64,000 nucleotides of DNA. It comes from Hyphomicrobiales bacterium. GTDB lineage: Bacteria > Pseudomonadota > Alphaproteobacteria > Rhizobiales > Rhizobiaceae. This document shows positions 10,028-20,490 of this stretch, one piece after another (within the stretch, counting starts at the first letter, position 1; each line of letters starts with the position of its first letter). Position numbers and translations under genes: made by a program. The notes under the pieces were generated by a model. That model searched no databases. It saw only the letters and a program-made list of their open reading frames with translations, and was not told where the DNA came from. Location: assembly GCA_900466945.1 (NCBI GenBank), contig UBNV01000001.1, positions 372,001 to 436,000 of the forward strand, in the 5' to 3' direction.

Positions 10028-10822
10028 TTAGGCTGCCTTACGTTGCCGCTCGCGCTGAATGACTTCCGAAGCAAGCTGCAGATAGGCCTGACTGCCGGCA
10101 CATTTGAGATCATAAAGGATAGCCGGCTTACCATACGACGGTGCTTCCGACACGCGAACATTGCGCGGGATCAGCGTCGCGTAAACCTTTTCTCCAAGAT
10201 GCTCTCGAACATCGCTGACCACCTGTTGTGCAAGGTTGTTCCGCGAATCGAACATGGTCAGCACAATGCCTTGAATGTCGAGCGTTGGGTTCACTGTCTG
10301 GCGAACCTGATTGATCGTATCAAGCAGCTGGCTAAGACCTTCCAGCGCAAAGAACTCGCATTGTAGTGGCACGAGCACAGAGTGGGCCGCTGCCATCGCA
10401 TTCATAGTCAAGAGGTTGAAGGAAGGGGGGCAATCCAGCAGGACGTAGCTATAGCTGCGCGCGTCATCCAGGTTGAGCGCTTTTTTGAGGCGAAAGACCC
10501 GATCAGGCTGCTGCGAAATTTCCATTTCAAAACCGAGGAGATCCATGGTCGACGGGACAATGGAAAGGTTCGGTACAGCGGTATCGAGCACGGCCTCTGA
10601 TACAGAGTGAGTTCCGATCAAGACGTCATATGAGGAGAGGCGTCGGTCGCGTCTGTCAATGCCCAGGCCTGTGCTAGCATTTCCTTGGGGATCCAGGTCG
10701 ACGATCAGAACGCGCTCCCCGATTGCCGCAAGCGCAGTTGCCAGATTGATCGCAGTCGTGGTCTTGCCCACACCGCCCTTTTGATTGGCAATGGTGATGA
10801 TACGGTTCTTTTCGAGACTCAT
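10028..10822 (-). CDS. parA: Chromosome partitioning ATPase ParA
   Basis: ParA is the Walker-type ATPase whose gradient pulls ParB-parS complexes apart. The 264-residue product has the deviant Walker A KGGVGKTTT at 15-23, the switch I region DLDPQGNASTGLG and the Walker B YVLLDCPPSFNLLTMNA. The absence of an N-terminal DNA-binding domain marks it as the short chromosomal (Soj-like, type Ib-like) form and not a plasmid RepA. The start at 10822 lies 15 bp after the rsmG stop, so parA is read from the rho-mnmE-mnmG-rsmG operon or from a promoter inside it. Confidence 0.97.
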   Translation of the reverse strand: MSLEKNRIITIANQKGGVGKTTTAINLATALAAIGERVLIVDLDPQGNASTGLGIDRRDRRLSSYDVLIGTHSVSEAVLDTAVPNLSIVPSTMDLLGFEMEISQQPDRVFRLKKALNLDDARSYSYVLLDCPPSFNLLTMNAMAAAHSVLVPLQCEFFALEGLSQLLDTINQVRQTVNPTLDIQGIVLTMFDSRNNLAQQVVSDVREHLGEKVYATLIPRNVRVSEAPSYGKPAILYDLKCAGSQAYLQLASEVIQRERQRKAA

Positions 10823-10837
10823 TTGGCACCCGAAGCG

Positions 10838-11470
10838 TTAAACCCTGCGTGTCAGGGAGGCGATTTCCAATATTACGGAGTCCGTCTCGACCACGCTCTG
10901 GTGTTCTACCAGATCGAAGTCCCACCGACCACGCGCTTTATCGACCTCTGATCGATAATCCCGTCCTTTGTGGAAGATGAGCTTCAGGCGGGGATTTTTT
11001 GTTGCCCAAGGTTGGACATAGTCGAAAAGAACATGAAGTTCGGCAAGAGCGCGGGCAGAAATGTAGTCCGGTGCGGGAAGCGTATGACTGGCATCCTCGA
11101 TGCGGACAGGATGGACAGCGCCAAGGCCGCCGGTTTCGGCAAGCGCCATGCGCAGAAAACCGCACTTCTTGTGATTGCTCTCGACGAGGTCGATCCAGCC
11201 CCTCCCACCCTCTGCGAGAAGGATCGCTGTGACAATACCTGGAAAGCCACCGCCACTCCCAAGGTCGATCCAGCGCCCCGAAATATCCATAACGTTACGG
11301 AGTTGCAACGAGTCGAGGATATGACGTTTCCATAATTGGTCAACTGTCGACGGCGCTACAAGGTTTATGCTTTTGGACCACTTGAGGAAGAGATGCACAA
11401 AACTCTCGAGGCGCTCCTGCGTTTCACGTGAAACAGTGAGGCCGAATTCTACGCCAGGTAATTTCTGCAT
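10838..11470 (-). CDS. rsmG: 16S rRNA (guanine-527-N7) methyltransferase RsmG (GidB)
   Basis: RsmG methylates G527 of 16S rRNA with S-adenosylmethionine. The 210-residue product has the family N-terminal region ([27 protein letters not shown]), the SAM-binding loop [13 protein letters not shown] at 68-80, and [16 protein letters not shown]. The ATG at 11470 follows the mnmG TGA directly with no gap. Codons 12-17 (T-V-S-R-E-T) are written by a near-perfect parS site at 11420-11435, so this N-terminal segment is under dual constraint. Confidence 0.95.
   Translation of the reverse strand: MQKLPGVEFGLTVSRETQERLESFVHLFLKWSKSINLVAPSTVDQLWKRHILDSLQLRNVMDISGRWIDLGSGGGFPGIVTAILLAEGGRGWIDLVESNHKKCGFLRMALAETGGLGAVHPVRIEDASHTLPAPDYISARALAELHVLFDYVQPWATKNPRLKLIFHKGRDYRSEVDKARGRWDFDLVEHQSVVETDSVILEIASLTRRV
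11420..11435 (-). other. parS site 1 (inside rsmG)
   Basis: Read on the minus strand the sequence is TGTTTCACGTGAAACG, one mismatch (last base) from the universal parS consensus TGTTTCACGTGAAACA. It encodes residues 12-17 of RsmG and lies 1.4 kb upstream of parB. Confidence 0.9.
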
Positions 11471-13342
11471 TCAGGACGCCACTTTGATCCGAGGGTTTTT
11501 TCGCAGATGCGCAATCAAGAGTGCCACTGCCGCGGGAGTCATACCTTCCATACGAGAAGCTTGAGCCACGTTCACCGGCCGCTGACGCGTAAGCTTCGAT
11601 TTCAGTTCATTAGACAGACCGGACAAAGCCGCATAGTCGAAATCCGCAGGAATTTGCCGGTCCTCTTCGGCCCGTACACTGGTGATATCGGCGCTCTGGC
11701 GTTCGAGATATACCCGGTAAAGGCAATCGATCGCCACCGCATCAGCGATCTGGCGATCCCAGGAAGAGAGGTCTGGCCATATCCGAATAACGTCGTCCCA
11801 AGTGCGGTCCGGATAGGAGAGAATCTCTTGAGCTGACCGGCGTCGGCCGTCCTGATTAACGGTGACACCGGCAGCTGCCATCTCTGCGGGTGACGCAACA
11901 AGTTGGTCGAGCGCCTCGTAAAGCTCGAGACGTGAGTCGTGATATGCGCTGAACTTCTGAGCCCTGTCTGTCCTCACACAATCCAACTCCAGCCCCAAAG
12001 GTGTAAGGCGCATATCCGCATTGTCCGGTCTCAGCGAAAGTCTGTACTCCGCACGAGACGTGAACATTCGATAAGGCTCTGCGACACCCCGCGAGGTCAG
12101 GTCGTCGATCATCACGCCGATGTAGGATTGGGTACGGCTGAAAGTGGTGAGCGTCTTGCCAGCCGCATGTAGTGCTGCGTTGAGACCAGCGACGAGCCCT
12201 TGCGCGCCAGCCTCTTCATATCCAGTCGTGCCATTGATTTGGCCAGCCAGGAAGATACCTTGGGCGTTGCTCACAGCCAGCGTCAAGTCAAGCTGCTGTG
12301 GGTCGACATAGTCATATTCGATCGCATATCCAGGCTGAATGATCCGCACGTTCTCCAGACCCGGAATAGACCGAATGAAGGCATCTTGCACGTCCTCCGG
12401 CAAGGAGGTCGAGATCCCGTTCGGATAGACCGTATCGTCGTCCAGACCCTCGGGCTCCAGGAAGATTTGATGACCGTCCCGGTCGCCAAAACGATTGATC
12501 TTGTCTTCAATCGAAGGGCAATAGCGGGGACCTACGCCTTCAATCTGACCGGAATACATCGCAGACTTGTGAATGTTTTCGCGAATGATCCTATGGGTTT
12601 CAGCCGTGGTCCGGGTAATCCCGCACGCAATCTGGGAAGTAGACACTGCCACAGTCATAAAGGAGAAGGGAATGGGCTCGGCATCCGCCTCCTGCATCTC
12701 CAACATGTCCCAAGCGATCGTCTTTCGGTCAAGTCTTGCCGGTGTTCCCGTCTTCAACCGCCCCAACTTCAGGCCAAGAGCCGCCAAGTCTGCGCTCAAT
12801 CCAAGCGCAGGTGGTTCGCCCGCACGCCCTGCCGGAATTTTCTTATCGCCGATATGTATCAGTCCATTCAGGAAGGTTCCTGTCGTCAGGACGACGGAAC
12901 GTGATCGAATGGACCGTCCATCGTCTAGGATTATGCCATTTATTACGGATGAGTCACGAATCAGCCCCGTTACGCCGGCTTCAATGATTTCAAGGTTCTG
13001 GTGTTCGGCCAAGAGACCCTGAACTGCCTGACGGTAGAGTTTGCGGTCGGCTTGAGTTCGCGGGCCCCACACTGCCGGGCCCTTCTTGCGATTGAGCATG
13101 CGAAACTGGATGCCGCCGAGATCCGCAGCGCGGCCCATGATGCCATCCAGTGCGTCAATCTCTCGCACGAGGTGGCCTTTGCCGAGGCCACCGATGGCCG
13201 GATTACAGGACATGACACCTATCGTATCGGCACGGTGCGTCACGAGTGCTGTCTTCGCACCCATCCGGGCCGCGGCAGCGGCAGCTTCTGTTCCAGCATG
13301 CCCGCCACCGACTACAATGACGTCGAATACTCTGTCAGACAT
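11471..13342 (-). CDS. mnmG: tRNA uridine-34 5-carboxymethylaminomethyl modification enzyme MnmG (GidA)
   Basis: MnmG works with MnmE to install the cmnm5 group on wobble uridine 34, using FAD, NADH and methylene-tetrahydrofolate. The 623-residue product starts [20 protein letters not shown], with the FAD dinucleotide loop at about 8-17. Family signatures [32 protein letters not shown], the [14 protein letters not shown] block, [12 protein letters not shown] and [22 protein letters not shown] [19 protein letters not shown] are all present. I chose the ATG at 13342. An in-frame GTG at 13372 would add ten residues, but that stretch is the parS-containing gap after mnmE. Confidence 0.96.
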   Translation of the reverse strand: MSDRVFDVIVVGGGHAGTEAAAAAARMGAKTALVTHRADTIGVMSCNPAIGGLGKGHLVREIDALDGIMGRAADLGGIQFRMLNRKKGPAVWGPRTQADRKLYRQAVQGLLAEHQNLEIIEAGVTGLIRDSSVINGIILDDGRSIRSRSVVLTTGTFLNGLIHIGDKKIPAGRAGEPPALGLSADLAALGLKLGRLKTGTPARLDRKTIAWDMLEMQEADAEPIPFSFMTVAVSTSQIACGITRTTAETHRIIRENIHKSAMYSGQIEGVGPRYCPSIEDKINRFGDRDGHQIFLEPEGLDDDTVYPNGISTSLPEDVQDAFIRSIPGLENVRIIQPGYAIEYDYVDPQQLDLTLAVSNAQGIFLAGQINGTTGYEEAGAQGLVAGLNAALHAAGKTLTTFSRTQSYIGVMIDDLTSRGVAEPYRMFTSRAEYRLSLRPDNADMRLTPLGLELDCVRTDRAQKFSAYHDSRLELYEALDQLVASPAEMAAAGVTVNQDGRRRSAQEILSYPDRTWDDVIRIWPDLSSWDRQIADAVAIDCLYRVYLERQSADITSVRAEEDRQIPADFDYAALSGLSNELKSKLTRQRPVNVAQASRMEGMTPAAVALLIAHLRKNPRIKVAS

Positions 13343-13355
13343 GGTCCGATGAACC

Positions 13356-13371
13356 TGTTTCACGTGAATCA
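13356..13371 (-). other. parS site 2 (mnmE stop / mnmG leader)
   Basis: Read on the minus strand the sequence is TGATTCACGTGAAACA, one mismatch from consensus at base 3. It overlaps the mnmE stop codon (13369-13371) and fills much of the 26-bp gap before mnmG. It is identical to parS site 3 and contains GATTC, a GANTC methylation target. Confidence 0.9.
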
Positions 13372-14697
13372 CTTGCCGACGCAGAATTCCGAAAAGATTT
13401 TGCCCAAAAGCGTTTCGGTATCGATTCGACCCGTCACTCTTGCTAGCTCGGTCGACGCGAGCCGTAAATCTTCGGCGCGAAGCTCCAATGGCTTCGACTG
13501 ATCGCTCAGTGCATCGCCTAAGAACTGCGATGCGGCCCTAAGGCGCTCTGAATGCCTCAAACGGCTTGGAATTGCAAGGCTTCCAACATTGGTACTGCTC
13601 ATCACGCGATCAACGAAAAGTCGACGAAGCGCACTCAAACCAATTCCAGTCACGGACGAAATATTGATCACACCCGGCCCTGCTCTGGCATCAAGGTTCT
13701 CATTCAGGAGATCGACTTTGGTTCCCACCCGCACGGCATCAGGAATGGCTTGATCCATAGCTGATTGAGGATCCGTTAGATCCATAAGCTGGAGAACGAG
13801 ATCCGCATCCCCAATGGTCCTGTACGCGCGTCTGATACCCTCCTGCTCCACGATATCAGTCGTCTCGCGAAGTCCGGCAGTATCGAACAATTCGATTTTG
13901 TAGCCGTCAATATCCAGCTCGCAGCGCACCACGTCCCTGGTTGTACCGGCTATCGCAGTGACAATCGCCACGTCTCTTTGCGCCAAGGCGTTCATAAGGC
14001 TTGATTTGCCAGCATTTGGTGGACCCGCCAGAGCTACCTTGAATCCGGTTCTGATGATCTCACCAGCTCGCAGATTGGCAATTGCGTCATCGATCTGGTT
14101 CTTGAGATCATTGACATCCCGCCAGATACGGTCTGACACTGACCCCGGTATGTCTCCCTCATCGCTGAAGTCGAGTTCAGCCTCGAGCATCGAGCGCGCA
14201 TAGATCAGCTTCTCCCGCCAAGCATCATAGACAGCTGACAGGTTCCCACTGGCTTGTTCACTCGCCAGCTTTCGCTGCATCTCCGTTTCAGCAGCTAACA
14301 GATCCGCCAGCCCCTCAACTTCCAGGAGGTCCATTTTTCCGTTTTCAAAGGCGCGCCGTGAAAATTCACCGGCCTCAGCCAGTCTGGCATTCTCGAATCC
14401 GGCTAAGGAATTCAAGACAGCGGTGACGACAGCCCTTCCGCCATGGAGGTGCAATTCGGCGCAATCCTCTCCTGTGAAAGAGCGCGGACCCGGAAAAGTG
14501 AGAACGAGCGCACGATCGAGAAAATGTCCGTCAGGCGTTCGAACAGTGCGCAAAGCCGCTGCACGCGGCGTTGGCAGATCCCCTGTGAGGGCTTTCACCA
14601 TAGACAACGAAGCCGGCCCGCTAATCCTGATGATAGCGACGCCGGCTGGAAGTGCTCCGGAAGCCAGAGCAAAAATGGTTACAGTTCGAGTGCTCAT
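13369..14697 (-). CDS. mnmE: tRNA modification GTPase MnmE (TrmE)
   Basis: MnmE is the GTPase partner of MnmG in wobble-uridine modification. The 442-residue product has an N-terminal tetrahydrofolate-binding domain, a helical domain interrupted by a G domain with GPPNAGKSS at 225-233 and GTTRDVV as switch, and DTAGLRET as G3. The protein ends CVGK, a conservative variant of the CIGK/CxGK tail whose cysteine is needed for modification. The start at 14697 lies 49 bp downstream of rho. The G4 position reads TKVDLL, a normal TKxD variant (NKxD in many members). Confidence 0.96.
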   Translation of the reverse strand: MSTRTVTIFALASGALPAGVAIIRISGPASLSMVKALTGDLPTPRAAALRTVRTPDGHFLDRALVLTFPGPRSFTGEDCAELHLHGGRAVVTAVLNSLAGFENARLAEAGEFSRRAFENGKMDLLEVEGLADLLAAETEMQRKLASEQASGNLSAVYDAWREKLIYARSMLEAELDFSDEGDIPGSVSDRIWRDVNDLKNQIDDAIANLRAGEIIRTGFKVALAGPPNAGKSSLMNALAQRDVAIVTAIAGTTRDVVRCELDIDGYKIELFDTAGLRETTDIVEQEGIRRAYRTIGDADLVLQLMDLTDPQSAMDQAIPDAVRVGTKVDLLNENLDARAGPGVINISSVTGIGLSALRRLFVDRVMSSTNVGSLAIPSRLRHSERLRAASQFLGDALSDQSKPLELRAEDLRLASTELARVTGRIDTETLLGKIFSEFCVGK

Positions 14698-14746
14698 GTG
14701 ATCACCCTACAGCCGCCACCATGGGGAGACGTAGTCCCCCGATGGC

Positions 14747-16012
14747 TCAGGTGTTCATGGAATCGAAGAAGTCGCCATTATTCTTCGTCTGCTTGAGCTT
14801 GTCGATGAGGAACTCGATCGCGTCTGTGGTTCCCATCGGCGCCAGGATTCGGCGCAGCACAAAGATCTTCTGGAGATCCTGACGCGGAACGAGCAAGTCT
14901 TCCTTGCGGGTGCCGGACTTGAGGATGTCCATGGACGGGAAGATGCGCTTGTCGGCGACCTTGCGGTCGAGCACGATTTCGGAGTTACCCGTGCCCTTGA
15001 ACTCTTCGAAGATGACTTCGTCCATACGGCTGCCGGTATCGATCAGAGCCGTGGCAATGATCGTCAGAGAACCGCCTTCTTCGATGTTACGCGCCGCACC
15101 AAAGAAGCGCTTCGGGCGCTGCAAGGCATTGGCGTCAACACCACCGGTCAGGACCTTGCCGGAAGACGGCACAACCGTGTTGTAGGCACGGCCGAGGCGG
15201 GTGATCGAATCGAGGAGGATGACGACATCCCGGCCATGTTCGACCAAGCGCTTGGCCTTCTCGATGACCATTTCGGCAACTTGCACGTGGCGCACAGCGG
15301 GTTCGTCGAAGGTAGAGGATACAACCTCGCCCTTCACAGACCGCTGCATGTCCGTGACTTCTTCCGGACGCTCGTCGATCAGGAGAACGATCAGGTAGCA
15401 TTCCGGATGGTTGGCTGTAATGGAATGGGCGATGTTCTGGAGGAGAACGGTCTTACCGGTCCTCGGCGGAGCCACGATCAAGCCGCGTTGACCCTTGCCG
15501 AGAGGTGCCACGAGATCGATAACACGGGCCGACAGGTCCTTGGACGTCGGAACATCGAGTTCCATCTTGAAACGCTCATTGGGATAGAGCGGCGTCAGAT
15601 TGTCGAAATGCACCTTGTGGCGGATCTTCTCGGGATCCTCGAAATTGATCGTATTGACCTTGAGAAGGGCAAAATAGCGCTCGCCTTCCTTCGGCCCGCG
15701 AATGGGACCTTCAACCGTGTCACCCGTCTTCAGCGAAAAGCGACGGATCTGAGACGGAGAAATGTAGATGTCGTCCGGACCTGGCAGGTAGTTGGCATTG
15801 GCAGAGCGCAGGAAGCCGAAGCCATCCTGGAGAACTTCCACCACGCCTTCGCCGATGATCTCCACATCCTGGCTCGCCAGCATCTTAAGGATCGCAAACA
15901 TGAGCTCCTGCTTGCGCATCGTGCTCGCGTTTTCGACTTCGAGCGATTCGGCAAAGGTCAGGAGATCGGTCGGCGATTTGCTTTTGAGTTCTTGTAGCTT
16001 CATTTCAGCCAT
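14747..16012 (-). CDS. rho: Transcription termination factor Rho
   Basis: Rho is the hexameric RNA helicase that ends transcription at untranslated, C-rich RNA. The 421-residue product has the N-terminal Rho RNA-binding region, the OSB/cold-shock fold ([24 protein letters not shown]), Walker A APPRTGKT at 181-188, Walker [17 protein letters not shown] and the Q/R-loop region. I start it at 16012 ([12 protein letters not shown]), the usual start in rhizobia; the reading frame is open back to 16108 but that extension has no counterpart. No strong Shine-Dalgarno is visible. The 193 bp upstream (16013-16205) hold its promoter, which I cannot pinpoint. Confidence 0.97.
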   Translation of the reverse strand: MAEMKLQELKSKSPTDLLTFAESLEVENASTMRKQELMFAILKMLASQDVEIIGEGVVEVLQDGFGFLRSANANYLPGPDDIYISPSQIRRFSLKTGDTVEGPIRGPKEGERYFALLKVNTINFEDPEKIRHKVHFDNLTPLYPNERFKMELDVPTSKDLSARVIDLVAPLGKGQRGLIVAPPRTGKTVLLQNIAHSITANHPECYLIVLLIDERPEEVTDMQRSVKGEVVSSTFDEPAVRHVQVAEMVIEKAKRLVEHGRDVVILLDSITRLGRAYNTVVPSSGKVLTGGVDANALQRPKRFFGAARNIEEGGSLTIIATALIDTGSRMDEVIFEEFKGTGNSEIVLDRKVADKRIFPSMDILKSGTRKEDLLVPRQDLQKIFVLRRILAPMGTTDAIEFLIDKLKQTKNNGDFFDSMNT

Positions 16013-16205
16013 GAAGAGGGACCACGTCAGATAGATTTTCAAGGGGAACGGCGAGCTGGTGGAATTCGGTACGATCGCGAAGGCCGCAAATGACTGAATA
16101 ATACGCAAGCCAATAGAGGAGGTGGCGCGAAAATAGCGACTCGCGGATTCGACCGCAAGCGAAAAGCCAGCAATGGCGAAAATAAAGCGATCGGAGGTAT
16201 AAAAC

Positions 16206-16742
16206 TCAGAAGGGTTTCACCACAGCCAGAACGACAATAACGATCATCAGCAGGGTCGGCGCCTCGTTCATCATGCGCCAGAATCGCGGTGTTCGGATGT
16301 ATTCGCCGCGGCCGAAAGATTTTACTGCTTTGGAAAAATACCCGTGCACGCCGGAAAGCGCGATAACGGCCACGATCTTTACGTGAAGCCAGCCACCCTG
16401 AAACTCGAAGACCTGCCAGGCCAGATAGAGCCCGAGAACCCAGGATACGACCATCGCAGGGTTCATGATCAACTTCATCAGCCGTGCTTCCATGACGGCA
16501 AAGGTTTGGGCCTGCGCCGACGATGGGTCACAGTCGCTGTGATAGATGAAAAGCCGCGGCAGATAGAGCATGCCGGCCATCCAAGAAATGATCGCGATGA
16601 CGTGCAGCGCCTTGATCCAGGGATAGGCCTGATCAGGTCCGGCCAGCATGACGCCGCCACCGACAATCACGAAGAAGGCGAGGGCGACCGCTGCCTTTTT
16701 CGCAGCCCGTGCACCAGGATTGGCATCAATCTGCTTTTCCAT
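16206..16742 (-). CDS. hemJ: Protoporphyrinogen IX oxidase HemJ
   Basis: HemJ is a membrane-bound, heme-containing oxidase that converts protoporphyrinogen IX to protoporphyrin IX in bacteria lacking HemG and HemY. The 178-residue product is predicted to cross the membrane five or so times (about 17-35, 43-62, 90-110, 118-135 and 155-175). Its hallmark is [24 protein letters not shown], with the likely heme ligand H47. The start at 16742 lies 4 bp after the hemE stop, in TAAGGTGATG. An in-frame reading back to 16817 would overlap hemE and has no support. It completes a small hemE-hemJ heme unit. Confidence 0.93.
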   Translation of the reverse strand: MEKQIDANPGARAAKKAAVALAFFVIVGGGVMLAGPDQAYPWIKALHVIAIISWMAGMLYLPRLFIYHSDCDPSSAQAQTFAVMEARLMKLIMNPAMVVSWVLGLYLAWQVFEFQGGWLHVKIVAVIALSGVHGYFSKAVKSFGRGEYIRTPRFWRMMNEAPTLLMIVIVVLAVVKPF

Positions 16743-16746
16743 CACC

Positions 16747-17778
16747 TTACCGGATGTTTCGTACCTGGTTGACCAGATCGGTGACATGAGCAGGATCAGC
16801 CTGCGGCGTGATCCCATGGCCGAGATTGAAGATCAATGGACCCTGACCCAGGGCCTGAAGAATGGCGTCGATACCGTCATGGAGCGCCGTACCGCCTGCA
16901 ACAACGCGCATCGGATCCAGATTGCCCTGCACCGGTCCATCCTTCTGCAGCTCGGCTGCGAAACTGAGCGGAACCGACCAGTCCAAGCCGATGGCATCAG
17001 CACGGGTATCCTGCCGATAGCGCTTGAGCAGGATCCCGGCACCCTTAGCAAACGCGATTACCTTCGCATTGGGTCTGCGGGCGCGTACCGAGTCGATGAT
17101 GCGCCGAACCGGCTTCACGGCAAAAGCCTCGAATTCCGCTTCGCCGAGAACGCCTGCCCAGGAATCGAAGATCTGAACGGCATCTGCGCCGGCGTCGATC
17201 TGTGCGACGAGGTAGTCGGCCGAGATTTCAGCCAGGATATCCAGAAGCCGGTGAAACGCTTCCGGATAACGATAGGCGAACAGGCGGGCGGGTGCCTGGT
17301 CAGGCGTCCCGTGCCCGGCGATCATATAGGTCGCCACCGTCCACGGCGCCCCACAAAAACCGAGAAGCGTCGTCTCTTGCGGCAGCTCCATGCGCAGACG
17401 AGACACCGTCTCCATGACGGGCTTCAAGTGATCGAGCACGCCTTCCGGTGACAAGCCGGCAATGCCGTCCGCGTCGATCGGGTCCATCTGGGGGCCATGT
17501 CCTTCGGTGAACCTGACATTTCGTTTCAACGCATCCGGGATGACAAGGATGTCGGAAAACAGGATGGCAGCGTCGAAGGCGTACCGCCGGATCGGTTGAA
17601 GCGTGACCTCGGTGGCAAACTCCGGCGAATAACAGAGGTCGAGGAAACTCCCGGCCTTCTGCCGCGTTTCCCGGTACTCCGGCAGATATCGACCCGCCTG
17701 CCTCATGAGCCAGATCGGAGGCGGGGTGACCGTCTTCCCATTCAAGACGTCCAGGACTTTGCGGTTCGGCGTGCTCAA
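16747..17778 (-). CDS. hemE: Uroporphyrinogen III decarboxylase
   Basis: HemE removes four carboxyl groups from uroporphyrinogen III to give coproporphyrinogen III. The 343-residue product has the signature [18 protein letters not shown] (residues 19-36) with the substrate-contacting arginines, PPWTV-like [16 protein letters not shown], and the C-terminal [11 protein letters not shown]. The start appears to be TTG at 17778 (TTG AGC ACG CCG), with AAAGGG eight bases upstream; no ATG is available near the expected N-terminus. In Sinorhizobium and Caulobacter the replication origin lies next to hemE, and the same arrangement is seen here. Confidence 0.95.
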   Translation of the reverse strand: MSTPNRKVLDVLNGKTVTPPPIWLMRQAGRYLPEYRETRQKAGSFLDLCYSPEFATEVTLQPIRRYAFDAAILFSDILVIPDALKRNVRFTEGHGPQMDPIDADGIAGLSPEGVLDHLKPVMETVSRLRMELPQETTLLGFCGAPWTVATYMIAGHGTPDQAPARLFAYRYPEAFHRLLDILAEISADYLVAQIDAGADAVQIFDSWAGVLGEAEFEAFAVKPVRRIIDSVRARRPNAKVIAFAKGAGILLKRYRQDTRADAIGLDWSVPLSFAAELQKDGPVQGNLDPMRVVAGGTALHDGIDAILQALGQGPLIFNLGHGITPQADPAHVTDLVNQVRNIR

Positions 17779-18182
17779 GGCTCAAGCCCTTTCAATAAAG
17801 AAAAGAGATATTGAATCTTCTTCTATTTCTAAGAGTCTCTGACTATCAAGGATTAATCCTGGATCACAGCTTGTTCCGCACCTGGGCGCATCGCCGCTGT
17901 CTCGTCCAAAGATGTCGGCTGCTTCGGGGGATAATGGGGATAACTTGAAATTAACCCGCTATTTCAATTCGTTCCTGGTCCACTGGAGAATGGATTAACT
18001 GGGTATGAAGAGTCGATGGCGTCATCGTAACCGACAATCATCACCACAATTCACAGCCTCTCTGAATCACATGCCCTGCCAGACTGGATTGTGGATAAAT
18101 CGGCACTTTTCCGCTTGCCCCGGGCGACCTGCCGCCGCTACCTCTGTTTATCCCAAACTATCAACAGGGCACGGAGAACAAC
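17779..18182. other. Candidate chromosomal replication origin (oriC)
   Basis: This 404-bp gap is the largest in the window and lies between divergent hemE and ppsR, the position of the origin in Caulobacter and Sinorhizobium. It holds a perfect DnaA box (TGTGGATAA, 18090-18098), a one-mismatch box (TGGGGATAA, 17935-17943), a two-mismatch box (GGGGGATAA, 17926-17934) and a weak reverse box (TTATCCCAA, 18148-18156). The hemE-proximal end (about 17790-17850) is AT-rich, suitable for unwinding. Four GANTC sites (17813, 17833, 18010, 18064) could be methylated by CcrM. Gene orientation diverges from here on both sides. The call is inference from position and motifs. Confidence 0.8.
18090..18098 (-). 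other. DnaA box (perfect)
   Basis: TGTGGATAA is the exact complement of the consensus TTATCCACA. It is the only perfect copy in the hemE-ppsR gap. Confidence 0.8.
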
Positions 18183-19004
18183 GTGGAGAACCGGAAAAAC
18201 TTCTTCCATCTCCACCTGATATCTGACTCGACCGGAGAGACTCTCATCTCCGCCGGCCGCGCGGCGGCCGCGCAGTTCCGTGGATCGAACGCGATAGAAC
18301 ACGTCTATCCGCTGATCCGCAGCAAGAAGCAGATCAAGGCCCTGATTGAAGCGATCGATCGGGAACCGGGGATAGTCCTCTACACGATCGTCGACCACGA
18401 TCTCGCTGCGCTCATCGAGACCGGTTGCCATGAGCTTGGCTTGCCTTGTGTGAATGTGCTCGCACCGATCATCGAGAAGTTCCAGGCCTATCTGGGTGCA
18501 CCGTCGCGAGGGCGAATGGGCGCTCAACATGTCTTGAACGCCGAATACTTCGCGCGCATCGAGGCTCTGAACTTCACCATGGATCACGATGATGGCCAGG
18601 CGCCGGAAGACTACGATCAAGCTGATGTGGTCATCATTGGCATCAGCCGAACATCGAAGACCCCCACCAGCATTTATCTGGCGAACAGAGGTATCAAAAC
18701 CGCAAACCTGCCGATCGTTCCGGGCGTCCCTCTGCCGGAATCATTGCTCGCAGCAAAGCGGCCACTGATCGTCGGTCTGATCGCAACCTCTGACCGCATC
18801 TCTCAAGTCCGCGAAAACCGGATACTCGGCGCGACCCCGGGATACGACCGAAGCGAATATGTCGATCGAGCCTCGATCACCGAGGAGCTGAAATATGCGA
18901 GGTCTCTTTGCGCCCGCAACAATTGGCCCCTGATCGATGTAAGCCGGCGCTCCATAGAAGAGACGGCTGCTGCCATCGTTGCCCTTCGACCCAAGCCACG
19001 CTAA
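18183..19004 (+). CDS. ppsR: Pyruvate, phosphate dikinase regulatory protein (kinase-pyrophosphorylase, DUF299)
   Basis: This bifunctional enzyme inactivates pyruvate phosphate dikinase (or PEP synthetase) by ADP-dependent phosphorylation and reactivates it by phosphorolysis. The 273-residue product starts [14 protein letters not shown] near the N-terminus, a family signature, and has the P-loop-like [18 protein letters not shown] in the second half. The start is GTG at 18183, with GGAG eight bases upstream. Alphaproteobacteria usually carry the dikinase PpdK, so that is the likely target; it is not encoded in this window. The link to pckA at 55 kb in gluconeogenic PEP supply is an inference. 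Confidence 0.92.
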   Translation: MENRKNFFHLHLISDSTGETLISAGRAAAAQFRGSNAIEHVYPLIRSKKQIKALIEAIDREPGIVLYTIVDHDLAALIETGCHELGLPCVNVLAPIIEKFQAYLGAPSRGRMGAQHVLNAEYFARIEALNFTMDHDDGQAPEDYDQADVVIIGISRTSKTPTSIYLANRGIKTANLPIVPGVPLPESLLAAKRPLIVGLIATSDRISQVRENRILGATPGYDRSEYVDRASITEELKYARSLCARNNWPLIDVSRRSIEETAAAIVALRPKPR

Positions 19005-19037
19005 GCGAGAAGAATTGCCATCACGAAAGTTTCCATC

Positions 19038-19637
19038 ATGGGATCACCCTTGATTCTCGCGTCTGGTAGCATGGCGCGCCAGATGCTTCTGAAAAATGCC
19101 GGACTCGAATTCACCGCGATTCCGGCGGCCGTCGACGAGCGGGAAGTCGAAGATCGCATGCCGGCAGCCAACCGAGATCCGGTGACGATCGCGAGACATC
19201 TGGCAATCGCCAAAGCGACAGATGTTTCGCGGAAAAATCCCGGCGCAGTTGTCATCGGATGTGATCAAACCATGTCGCTGGGGCCCCGCATTTTCCACAA
19301 GGCGACAACGATCGAAGAGGCCGGTGAGACACTCCGAAGCCTGCGCGGCCAGGCGCATTTTCTCAACAGCGCGGTCTGTCTCGTCGAAGATGGCAAGGTG
19401 CGCTGGAGCGAAGTCTCTCGCGCCTGCATGCAGGTCCGCGATTTCTCCGATGACTTCCTAGCCGGATATCTGGAAAGAAACGGAGCCACCATCTTGTCCA
19501 GCGTTGGGTGTTATCAGCTGGAAGGGGAGGGTGTTCAATTGTTTGACGCCATCGCTGGCGACTACTTCACCATTCTGGGCCTGCCGCTGCTTCCACTCCT
19601 CGCAGCCCTCCGCCAACATGGAATTAACCATGCGTGA
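19038..19637 (+). CDS. maf: Maf-family nucleoside triphosphate pyrophosphatase
   Basis: Maf proteins hydrolyse non-canonical or modified nucleotides and have been tied to septum formation. The 199-residue product begins [18 protein letters not shown], where the usual ASxSPRR loop reads [27 protein letters not shown] (catalytic Asp) and [19 protein letters not shown] are conserved. The loop lacks the S-P-R-R of housekeeping Maf and YceF, so substrate preference may differ. The stop overlaps the start of aroE by 8 bp. Maf-aroE-coaE-dnaQ is a common alphaproteobacterial order. Confidence 0.88.
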   Translation: MGSPLILASGSMARQMLLKNAGLEFTAIPAAVDEREVEDRMPAANRDPVTIARHLAIAKATDVSRKNPGAVVIGCDQTMSLGPRIFHKATTIEEAGETLRSLRGQAHFLNSAVCLVEDGKVRWSEVSRACMQVRDFSDDFLAGYLERNGATILSSVGCYQLEGEGVQLFDAIAGDYFTILGLPLLPLLAALRQHGINHA

Positions 19638-20490
19638 TTCACGTGAAACAATGTCTGCCCGGGCATTCGTCGCCGGCTATCCGATCAAGCACTCGCGCTC
19701 TCCACTCATCCACGGATATTGGCTCTCCAGGTATGAACTGGATGGAGCCTACGAAAAGATTGCCGTAGATCCCAGCGACTTCGCCGAATTCATCGCCACG
19801 CTGAAGACATCCGAGTCTCCTTATTGTGGTGGCAATATCACGATCCCTCACAAAGAGGCGGCATGCCTCTTGGCAGACGAGGTCGATCCGTCCGCCGAGG
19901 AACTCGGTGCTGCAAACACACTCTGGCTGGAGGATGGCCGCCTCCGTGCCATGAACACGGACGGCCTGGGTTTCGTCGCCAATCTTGACGCGCGCCGACC
20001 CTACTGGGACCATGTCGATAGAGCCGTTGTTCTCGGAGCAGGGGGCGCAAGCCGTGCCGTCCTGCAGGCTCTTCGCGATCGCGGAATTTCTGAAATCCAT
20101 GTCGTCAATCGTACGATTGAGCGCGCGCGGGAATTGGTCCATCGATTTGGAGCGCCGCTTGAAGCGCATGGCATGGATGCATTGGAAACCCTGCTCGACG
20201 GGGCCGGGCTCTTTGTCAACACAAGTTCCTTGGGCATGGACGGCACAGAGGCGCCGCATCTTCCATTCGAGCGGATGAAAAGCGATGGGCTTGTCACCGA
20301 TATCGTCTATGTCCCCCTGAAAACACCATTCCTGCTTCAGGCAGAACGGGTGGGTGTGAGCACCGTCGATGGGCTCGGCATGTTGCTCCACCAGGCGGCG
20401 CCCGGCTTCGAGAAATGGTTTGGCCGGAAACCCGAGGTGACCGAAGAATTGCGGAATCTCGTTCTCGCGGACATCGAGGGCCATTCATGA
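19630..20490 (+). CDS. aroE: Shikimate dehydrogenase
   Basis: AroE reduces 3-dehydroshikimate to shikimate with NADPH in aromatic amino acid synthesis. The 286-residue product has the shikimate-binding [13 protein letters not shown] (16-28), NITIPHKEA with catalytic K75, NTDGLGF, and the NADP loop [12 protein letters not shown] chose the ATG at 19630, which overlaps the maf stop; the next ATG at 19651 is also possible. Between them a parS site at 19635-19650 encodes D-S-R-E-T, and rhizobial AroE proteins as I remember them begin in a similar DSRET fashion. The stop overlaps coaE as ATGA. Confidence 0.94.
   Translation: MRDSRETMSARAFVAGYPIKHSRSPLIHGYWLSRYELDGAYEKIAVDPSDFAEFIATLKTSESPYCGGNITIPHKEAACLLADEVDPSAEELGAANTLWLEDGRLRAMNTDGLGFVANLDARRPYWDHVDRAVVLGAGGASRAVLQALRDRGISEIHVVNRTIERARELVHRFGAPLEAHGMDALETLLDGAGLFVNTSSLGMDGTEAPHLPFERMKSDGLVTDIVYVPLKTPFLLQAERVGVSTVDGLGMLLHQAAPGFEKWFGRKPEVTEELRNLVLADIEGHS
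19635..19650 (+). other. parS site 3 (start of aroE)
   Basis: TGATTCACGTGAAACA has one mismatch from parS consensus (base 3) and is identical to site 2 on the opposite strand. It lies 1.5 kb to the right of the inferred origin and encodes residues 3-7 of AroE. Confidence 0.9.

Noticed and set aside
14723..14739. Hairpin GGGGA/TCCCC between rho and mnmE as terminator
   Set aside because: Short stem with no T-run; the gap is only 49 bp inside an apparent operon.
17779..18182. CtrA boxes (TTAA-N7-TTAA) in the origin gap
   Set aside because: TTAA occurs three times, but no pair has the right spacing and a matching second half.
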